DNA of 64,000 bases, from contig VWZP01008283.1 of the NCBI GenBank assembly GCA_013396995.1, positions 677,690-741,689 of the forward strand, read 5' to 3'. A program made the translations under genes and the position numbers. The notes below the pieces were generated by a model. It was not told the DNA's origin. It saw only the letters and a program-made list of their open reading frames with translations, and searched no databases. Positions 56,838 through 64,000 of this stretch are shown in pieces. Source of the DNA: Dicaeum eximium. Lineage: Eukaryota > Chordata > Aves > Passeriformes > Dicaeidae. Every line of letters begins with the position of its first letter. Position 1 is the stretch's first letter.

Positions 56838-57078
56838 CAGAGAACAGGAGGAAATGGCCTCAAGTTGTGCCAGGGGAGGTTTAGGTTGGATATGAGGGAA
56901 AAAATCTTGCTGAAAGGACTTTCAGGCATTGGCACAGCCACTCGGAGCAGCAGTGAGTTCCCATCCCTGGGGGGATTCAAAGCCATGTGGATGTGGGGAC
57001 ATGGGTCAGTGGTGGCCCTGGCAGTGCTGGAGGAATCACTGTATTCCATGATCTGAAAGGATTTTCCTGAAAGATCCT
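56838..57078 (+). mobile_element. Older CR1 fragment (plus)
   Basis: GGAGGAAATGGCCTCAAGTT, GTTTAGGTTGGATATGAGGG, AGTGAGTTCCCATCCCTGGG and GGTCAGTGGTGGCCCTGGCA run to TTCCATGATCTGAAAGGATT. It is the reverse complement, in overlapping parts, of 49359-49665. Confidence 0.88.
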
Positions 57079-57849
57079 CTGGCAGGGAGAACCTCTGTGC
57101 TAAACAGTGTTTAGGTGTTTAGTGTTCAGTGAGGGCTGTGCAGTGGCCATGGAGACTCAGGAGTGGGGTTCCAGGATTGAGGCTTCAGACTGTCCCTCCC
57201 TAAGGATCCACGGAGAAAAACAACATTCTGCCATGGCCTCGTGTCTGTTCCCAGAAATCCTTTGGAATGAAACATGTGCTGTAGCCAGGGGCAGCTTTGT
57301 GTGTTGGAAATGGCTTGTGGAGGCTTTCAAATCCCAAGTGTGGCCCACATCCCCAGGGAATGAGGCCTGAGGTGGTGTCTGCCACATCCATCCACAGCCC
57401 AGTCCCATTCCTCCTGCTCTTCCCCCTTGAGGTTTTCTCCCTGCAATCCATTTTCCAGCCTGTCTCTGTGTTAAGCAGTGGTTCTTCCACCACTTTGTTT
57501 AAAATTCCCGTTTGCTGTCTGCTGGATTTCACAGCTGGTATCCAAAGAGAACAGGAGCCAGGCCCGTGGGAGATCCAGCTCTGGGCATCAGGAATTGCCT
57601 CTCACAAAACCTGTCACTGTCCCTTGCCACCTGGACCTCAGCCAGGGATTACTTGGGCTTTACAGGAGGCTTTGGATTCTCTTCTGTCATTTCACCCAAA
57701 GATGTGAATGTCCCTAGAGTGTTCTGGGTCAGGCGAGCTGTGAGGATCAGGAAACAGGGATAACCTCACCTTTGGAGTGCTTTGTCTTCACTGTGGAAGG
57801 AGAAGCTCTTCAGCCACGAGTGTGCAAGTGGAGCTCCACAAAGGTCCCA

Positions 57850-57945
57850 GGATATTCTGAGTTGGAAGGGACCCCCAAGGATCATGGAGTCCAGCTCCTG
57901 GAGATCTAACCCCAGACCTTGGCATTATTAACAGCATGCTCCAGT
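57850..57945 (-). mobile_element. Diverged CR1 3'-end fragment (minus)
   Basis: GGATATTCTGAGTTGGAAGG, GACCCCCAAGGATCATGGAG and TCCAGCTCCTGG belong to the same subfamily as the plus copy at 27632. Later sequence is too diverged to assign. Confidence 0.78.
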
Positions 57946-59200
57946 TCTTCTGGCAGCTAGAAAACATCCCACCCAAAACTCACCTGGATGTGGACCTGGA
58001 ATGGGCCCCACTGAGGAGGAACTGGGAGCTCATCTTTCCCCCACTCTGGCATCACTCCTGGATAAATCCCTGTGTCCTGTTTGCCAAGCACTGCCAGCAT
58101 CACCTGAGGGTTTCTCCTTACAAAAACCAGTCTGTGCCATGCTGAAGTGCTCCTTCTATTTCTAAATTGCTTTTATTCCACTCCCAGATTTTCACCTTTT
58201 TTCGATGAGTGGTTTTGGGGTTGGATCTTTCTTTTTGAATGCAGATTGAAGAGTGAGTGCTGTGAGCTGTGCTTCAGCTCTGCTGTAATTAGTTTTGTCT
58301 ACTGTAATTGCTTCTCCTTTTTCCATTGTTTAGTGAAAGACGAATGAATTTCCAGGTCTGGTTGCATTGGGAATGCTGACAGCAGCTTTTTAAAATCCCA
58401 CAGCACAGCTATTTGTCTTTTTTATTCAGCTGAATCCTGCAGAGTGGGACAAATTCGGCTTCTCCTCTGTGTCCTGGGCAAATTACTGCACTAATTAATT
58501 TCTCTAAGACTGGGGCCTCTTTGCTTAGCAAAGGGAAGGGATGGAGGGAGGGCACTGTCTGGAGATCATCAACAACCCTGGATTAACTCCTGGAATAAAC
58601 TTCCATGAAGAGACATGAAAAGCTGATGGTTCAAAAATAAGGTTTATGCGGTTAAAAAAAAAGGATATTCCACTTCATGAGAACATCTTGGTTTCTGAGG
58701 AGGGAGCAGCTCTAATCCATCATCCTGTTCATGCTCCCAGGGTTTCCTGCTGCAGGTTTTGCTGTGGGGTTTAAAAGAGAATTGGCGTTTTTCTTGGGAA
58801 TTCGATGGCAGAAATTATTGCTGCTCCTTAAAAACGAGGGAGGGATGCTTTGTGTGACAGCAGGAGAAGGGACAAAGAGGGGACTGTGGCAGAAGGACTT
58901 GTGGGGTTCTGAGAACATCAGTGACAGGATGCCAGAAGAGAAGGACCCTGCAGAGGGAAGCTCCTCTGGGCAGAGGGGGGAAGCAGTGAGTGCTTGGACT
59001 TCTCAGGAATTTCTGTGAAAGGATCTGAGCACTCCTGGGGTGCTTGGGACATCAGAGCTGAAGCTGAGCCAGGATTGAAAGTGGCAGGAGGGAAAACCAA
59101 AATGTAATTTTTTTCTAAAAAGGGTGGGTTTGGGGTTTTTTTACCAGAGAAACAGGTGGTAGTTTTATTTTTGTCCAAATTTTTCTCTTCTTTCCAAACA

Positions 59201-59262
59201 GAAATTTAATTCCAAATATTAATCCAAATATTAAATTCAATAAATATAAGTAATAATAAATA
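59201..59262. repeat. AT-rich low-complexity patch
   Basis: Repeated CCAAATATTAA words and AATAAATA runs in intergenic sequence. Confidence 0.6.
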
Positions 59263-60499
59263 CAGGACTCCCGATTCCCAGACTGCCACAAAGTATTGTT
59301 GAGGTCAGTGCAAATTATTCCCCAAGGACTCTGTTGGAGTGGGATTGCTCTGGGATAACGAGGGATCTCGTGTTAATTCAGCTGGCAGAGCTGCTCTGCC
59401 TAACAGTGGGGAACTGCTGCTGCTGCTTTCAAAATTGCCTGACCGAGCTAATCTGAGGGTGAGGAGACAATTTGTTGATTTGGAGTCCTAGCCAGACGTA
59501 GATGGAGATAATTCTGGGATGTCAGTGGTATTATTCCTACAGAAAAGCAGGCTGGGTAAGGATGTTCAGGTTTTTATTAGCCCCTGCCAAACCATTGGGC
59601 TGCATTGCAGTGTGAATGTTTGATTTAAGGTGTGAATGGCTGAGATACCAAAAATCAGAGCTCTCTGGGTGGTGGTCACGGGATATTTCTGCTGAAACTG
59701 CTTCTTTTCTAAAGCCAACAGCCCCTCACACTGCTTTGAGCTTTCCCTCTAAAGCTATTTTTAACAGATAAGGGAAAAAAAAGAAAAGGTGTTAAGTTTG
59801 CAGCTCTGCTTTTGCATTCTGGTCAGGTGTCTTGTCACTCTTCGTGGCTCTCCTGCAGGCTGGCATCCAAGGGTTCTGCTTAATGTCCTAGAAAATAACC
59901 TTGTGCTTGGACCAGCAGCCAGTTTATCACTGCTGCTCCCTGGCTGTGTCTGCGGGGCGGAGAGGAGATGGGAAAGCAGGGAAGGCACGGAGCTGGGGAT
60001 TGCCAGGCTGCTCCTGCACCAGCAGCTCCCTCCCTGCTGCCACAGCACCTGGGGTCAGCTTGGCAAAGCAGTTCTGCTTCCCCTTGTCCAAGCAGGGAGC
60101 TGAAATCCTGGGAGTCTGGGATTGAGGGGCTGGGATTTGAGACCTGAGCCCTGCTGGCTCCTGCTGCAGGCTCAGCAAGTTCCTGCAGTGCTCTTCAGCT
60201 GTGTTGAAGGTGCCATCTTCCCACATGGATGGCTCCACAGATTCCCCCTTGTCCTGCCCCTCCAGCCCCATCCTCGTGTGTCATGTCAGCAGTTCCACCA
60301 GGAGCAGCAGGGAATGGCCTTTGTCACCAGCCTTACCTCAGTGCACCTGTAAATCATCACAAAATGTGGTGCTGGGGCAAAACAGCCCCTCCTGCCCTCA
60401 GCCTCTTTCCTGGGGCTTGCAGACTGATTAAGAATCACTTGCTTAAGCTGCTGGGTCTCGGGTGACAGTGCCAGGGCAAACTGCTCTCCTGGAAATGCC

Positions 60500-60715
60500 C
60501 ATTAAAGTTTCAATTTACATCCCTCGCCCAGAGCCGTGGGGCCGGGTGTGAGCTGCTGGAATGACCTCTGCCAGCAGCCAGTCGGCTCGTTAAACAGTAA
60601 TGAGCCCAACGATTCCCAGCTAACAGCACACCGAGCATCCTCATTCCATTTCCTGTTTTAAAGGAAGTCTAAATTATTTAATAATCTGCTTGAAGTCCTT
60701 AAAGTGAATCCAGGC
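60500..60715. other. Possible conserved non-coding element downstream of FCHSD2
   Basis: A repeat-free block, unlike its GC-rich neighbours, with homeobox-like TAAT words, TTCCATTTCCTGTTTTAAAG (ETS-like core TTCCT) and TTATTTAATAATCTGC. There is no open frame of note. It is flagged by composition and word content only. Confidence 0.25.
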
Positions 60716-62975
60716 AGCGAAGCAAAATCCTGTTCAGCGGGGCAGGTGCCCAAAGGAAGGTGTCAGAGTGATGGAGCTGTTTGGGAACAGCCACTGGAAC
60801 ACTGCCAACAATTTATCCGATATATTGGAGGTACACAGGCTGGGAGTACAATCGAGTTGGCTGCTGGGTCAGACTGTGTGCTTCACTAACACCTTGCTGA
60901 GTGCTGCAATTCCTGGATTAAATCCAGACAACTTCCAGTGCACAGCTTCTGTTTTGCCCATTTGGTGGTTGGTTTTCAAGCTTTGATGTGTCCTCAGAGG
61001 TGTGAATTCTCCTGGAGGGTCACACACACCTTTCCAGAGGGGTTATTTGTCCTTAGCCTGGAGCTGAGCTGGTGCTGCCCGAGTTTCAATCCAGCTGCAG
61101 GGAGGGAGGTGGGATTGAGGCAGCTGAGAGCTGTTTCTGCCTGGAAACACGGTGCCCTCCTCCATCCCTGTCCTGCAGGATCCTGCCACCTTCCCCTGCC
61201 TCCAGAAGGTTTGCTGGATTTATTCCGTGTTCTTGCCAAGCTAAAACCAGTAAATCCTCCCAGGTGTGAAATGTTTACAAAAGGCCTGTAAACATGACCC
61301 TGACTCCCTGCCCTCCCAGCCCTGTTCCCTCCATACCTCCCTGCTCCGAAGGGCTGCTCCATGTGGGAAGGGAAGGCAGAACAAGTTTCTCAGGAGGATT
61401 TCCAGAGGTGCCAGGAAGTGGTGAGTAACTCAGTGAGGGGTTTATACAGCTTGGGCAGTAGCTGCTCCAACTGCAGCCTAAACTCTAATACAGCATCTCC
61501 TGCAGTAAAATTCCTGGCTGAGTCAGGCTTTACAAATGCTTTACAACTGGTGCTTGCAATTCATCTTATCTCTGCTGGAATTACCTTCCAGGACCCATCT
61601 CCATTCATTTAATGCAAACTATCTCATCTTGTCCATCTCTGCCCCGGGTTTCATTTTCCACAGCTACTCCCTGGGAAAATTCATGAGCTCTGCAGTGCCT
61701 CTGATGGTCGTAGGGAAGGGGATTTGGAAGGATTTCTGTCCCAGGCTGCTGGTTCCTGCACTGAAAGGGGGTGGGATGTAGGTTGGGATGCAGCTGTCCA
61801 AATCCTCCTGGAGCACCATGGCTTGTGTTTGCACACGGAGAAATCATGAGGAACAGGCTCCTGCAAGGGAAATTCCTGAAATTGTCAGGCTTATCCAGTG
61901 AGGTGACAGGGCCTGGCGTGGGCAGGAACCCGGCGTGTCACCCCAAATGCTGCAGGTGTCTGAGCTGGAGGGGCCCCAGCAGGAATGGGCAGAGCCTGTG
62001 CTTCTGCCTGTACCAGTTTGTGTTTTTGATGGCCCCAGGGCTGTTCCCTGATCCTCCTGCAGAGCCAGCACAGTCCCTGGCAGGATCTCCCTTATTTTGG
62101 GAGCAGCAATGGCAGTCAGGGACTTTCCCAGGCAGGACGCTCGCTCCCAGTGCCACCTTTTGTCACTGCCCACAGAAAGCAGGGGGTATCCCAGGATCCA
62201 GTGTGCCATCAGGCTAGGAAAGCTGCTGGCTGTCCTGGCCCTTTCCCTGCAGAGGGCTGCCAGCCCCTGCTGCCTGCCCTGAACAGGAGCCAGCTTCCCG
62301 GGGAGCAGACGCTGGGATCCTGCATTAACGGAGCTGCCATAAACCATGCTGCTGTCTGGGCAGTCAGTGGAGCTGGGGGAGGCAGGATGGCTCCCGATTC
62401 CCAAACCCGCTCTGAGCCGCGTCCCCACGGCGAGGGAACCTGGCACCACCTCCCAGCACCTGCCAGGGGGCTCCTGCTGCTGCCAAGTGCCACATCCCGC
62501 GGGGACATCTCCCCATGCATCCCTGGTGTGCTCCTGCCTGTGGCTGCACAGGCCCAGAGGAGACCCCAGTGCTGCTGGCAGAGCAGGGGCTGCAGCCCAG
62601 GGTTTGGGGGCAGCTGGGATGTGCCCAGAGCCAGGGAGAGTCATGGCTGGAGCAACCCCAAAGGTTTTTCCATCCCCTGGATGTCCTCTGGGGACAAAAG
62701 TAGCTCCTGTGCCTGTGGCAAGGCTCCACAAAAAAGTGGGCAATGGGGAACAGCAGGGGTGCAGTCCCTGAGGGTGGGGACCCAAAAACCTGAGTGTCTG
62801 TCACTCATTGTGGGATTTATGGATAATCCCAGGAGTGCTGCAGATCCAAGCACTGCTGGGCCTGGGAAGCCACTGGGAGCTGCTGGACCACACCTGAGCT
62901 CCCTGTGCAGGTGTGTCACAGCTTTTTTGGGATGTTGCCAGCCTCCATTTCAGCAGGGATGGAGCAGAGATGAAT

Positions 62976-63070
62976 TCACAGAATCAGGGAATGGCTTGGA
63001 TTGGAAGAGACCTCTGAAGATCATCTAGCCCAACCCTCCTGCAGTGAGCAGGGACATCTCCAGCTAGCCC
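62976..63070 (-). mobile_element. CR1 3'-end fragment (minus)
   Basis: TCACAGAATCAGGGAATGGC, TTGGATTGGAAGAGACCTCT and GAAGATCATCTAGCCCAACC are clear CR1 3' sequence, truncated after about 95 bases. Confidence 0.88.
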
Positions 63071-63845
63071 AGAATCCATTCCCAGCCCCTGGGAGCATCA
63101 CCCGGGGCTGGCTGATGCTGAGGGAGGAACCCCACGCTGCTCTTTGGGGAAGGCACTGAAATGGCCACGGCTCTGAGCCCCCTGGCTTGGCCAAGCCACC
63201 TCTGGGGGGACAGGGGACATTCCCTTGGTGCCAGACACCGCCCAGGCCCTGCTGTGTGCCCGGCCCCAGGCCTGGGTGCTGACCCTGAAATGCTGACACC
63301 ACTCATGGTTTGTCCTTAACAGGCCATGGAGAAGGGGACACACGTCAGGGTCAGGCATTTTCCTCGTGTTGTGCCTTTCACTGTGTTTGTATGATACAGA
63401 AATCTGTTGGGGGAGCCCCTCCTGGCTAAGTTCAGCCTTAAAAATAGAAGGTCTTGGGCAGATATTTTCTGCTCTGAAAGCACGGCGGTCCCATGCTGGA
63501 AAACAGCAGAGTGGGGTTTGTGCAGCTTGGGAGAGACTTCCCTGAAAAATTGAGACCCCAGTTCACAGGGCTCAAATCCCTGCACAGAGACATCCCCAGC
63601 TGCCGGACACTTCCCCAGAATCTGATGTTCTGTATGGGACAGGATCTTGGCTCGGGGAGGGGCAGGAGGGTCGGGCACAGCAGGAGCGAGACAGAGGTGT
63701 TGGGTGACAGGAGGGGACACAATTCCCCGCCGCCACCGCCACCTGCCTTCGACAAGCGCACCGCGGGGATGCTCTGCCATCCCTGCCGTTCTGGATAAAT
63801 GGATCCCTGGGGAAGAGGCTGATCCCGGGCTGGAGACCGTCTGCA

Positions 63846-63859
63846 CTGACATCTAGTGG
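63846..63859 (-). promoter_or_regulatory. Candidate CTCF-like motif
   Basis: The minus strand reads CCACTAGATGTCAG, 13 of 14 positions of the core CCASYAGRKGGCAS. The mismatch (T in the GGC) falls at a position that is normally strongly constrained, so this is a weaker candidate than the one near exon 4. Confidence 0.22.
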
Positions 63860-63940
63860 TAATCCAGGCTTTTCCCTGGCTAGGAGGAGACTGGGAGTGG
63901 GAAGTGCTTTGCTGCTGCTCCTGCTGCGGCTGGGGCATTT

Positions 63941-64000
63941 TCACAGCTTCACTTCGGCTGGGAAAGGCCCTTCAGATCATCAGGTCCAACTGCAAACCAT
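63941..64000 (-). mobile_element. CR1 3'-end fragment, cut by the window end (minus)
   Basis: TCACAGCTTCACTTCGGCTG, GGAAAGGCCCTTCAGATCAT and CAGGTCCAACTGCAAACC match a CR1 3' end that continues beyond the window. Confidence 0.8.

Larger units (their letters stand above)
54761..64000. other. Apparent intergenic region downstream of FCHSD2
   Basis: About 9.2 kb without recognisable exons. It holds CR1 fragments at 55605, 56838, 57850, 62976 and 63941, an AT-rich patch at 59201-59262, and a possible conserved element at 60500-60715. From 61800 to 63860 the sequence is GC rich, which opens long chance frames on both strands (up to 313 residues). These lack domains, splice patterns and family resemblance. 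No tRNA or rRNA is apparent. Confidence 0.7.

Noticed and set aside
61361..61424. Possible short plus-strand exon ending before GTGAGTAAC
   Set aside because: The donor-like word is common by chance. No matching acceptor, partner exon or family resemblance was found.
61844..63028. Long GC-rich frames on both strands (313 residues minus, 292 residues plus)
   Set aside because: They overlap each other and further open frames. The content is Gly/Pro/Ser/Ala-rich without domains, typical of stop-poor GC-rich intergenic DNA.
1..64000. CRISPR arrays, bacterial operons, viral genes, tRNA or rRNA genes
   Set aside because: None was visible on either strand by eye. The window is explained by one vertebrate gene, its introns, CR1 fragments and intergenic sequence. 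Small snoRNA or miRNA genes in the introns cannot be excluded without a covariance search.

Overview
The window is vertebrate nuclear DNA, almost certainly from a bird and most likely a passerine. The evidence is split coding exons with GT-AG introns, long AT-rich introns, and more than twenty short CR1-type retroposon fragments with the wording typical of avian, especially songbird, CR1 3' ends. No prokaryotic, viral or CRISPR-like content is visible.

Positions 1 to about 54760 hold the 3' four fifths of one plus-strand gene, FCHSD2 (FCH and double SH3 domains 2; also called Carom, the vertebrate relative of Drosophila Nervous wreck). I can place 15 coding exons. They join in frame into 1836 coding bases, giving the C-terminal 611 residues plus a stop codon at 52550-52552. 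About 130 N-terminal residues lie upstream of the window. Exons 1-5 (30-26779) encode most of the F-BAR membrane-binding domain. Exons 6-8 (35333-45828) encode the helical, coiled-coil part. Exon 9 starts with an acidic linker. Exons 9-11 carry SH3-1, exon 12 carries SH3-2, and exons 13-15 carry a proline-rich tail ending in a PDZ-ligand-like TLV. A 3' UTR of about 2.2 kb follows and ends at an AATAAA signal at 54735-54740.

The introns range from 125 bases (intron 10) to about 20.7 kb (intron 3). They hold CR1 fragments in both orientations, microsatellites, one conspicuous 220-base quasi-palindromic compound microsatellite (1235-1455), one inverted repeat of about 87-base arms (2211-2297 / 2652-2736) and one diverged 90-base tandem duplication (30431-30610). 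The 9.2 kb after the poly(A) site (54761-64000) looks intergenic: CR1 fragments, GC-rich chance ORFs and one stretch that may be a conserved non-coding element. I found no exons of the neighbour expected from mammalian synteny (ATG16L2).

The gene product is a cytoplasmic endocytic adaptor. Its F-BAR domain binds plasma membrane, and its SH3 domains recruit WASP-family actin regulators and intersectin at clathrin-coated pits. I see no novel biological system here. The items worth a second look are structural repeats, candidate regulatory sites and possible RNA-processing variants.
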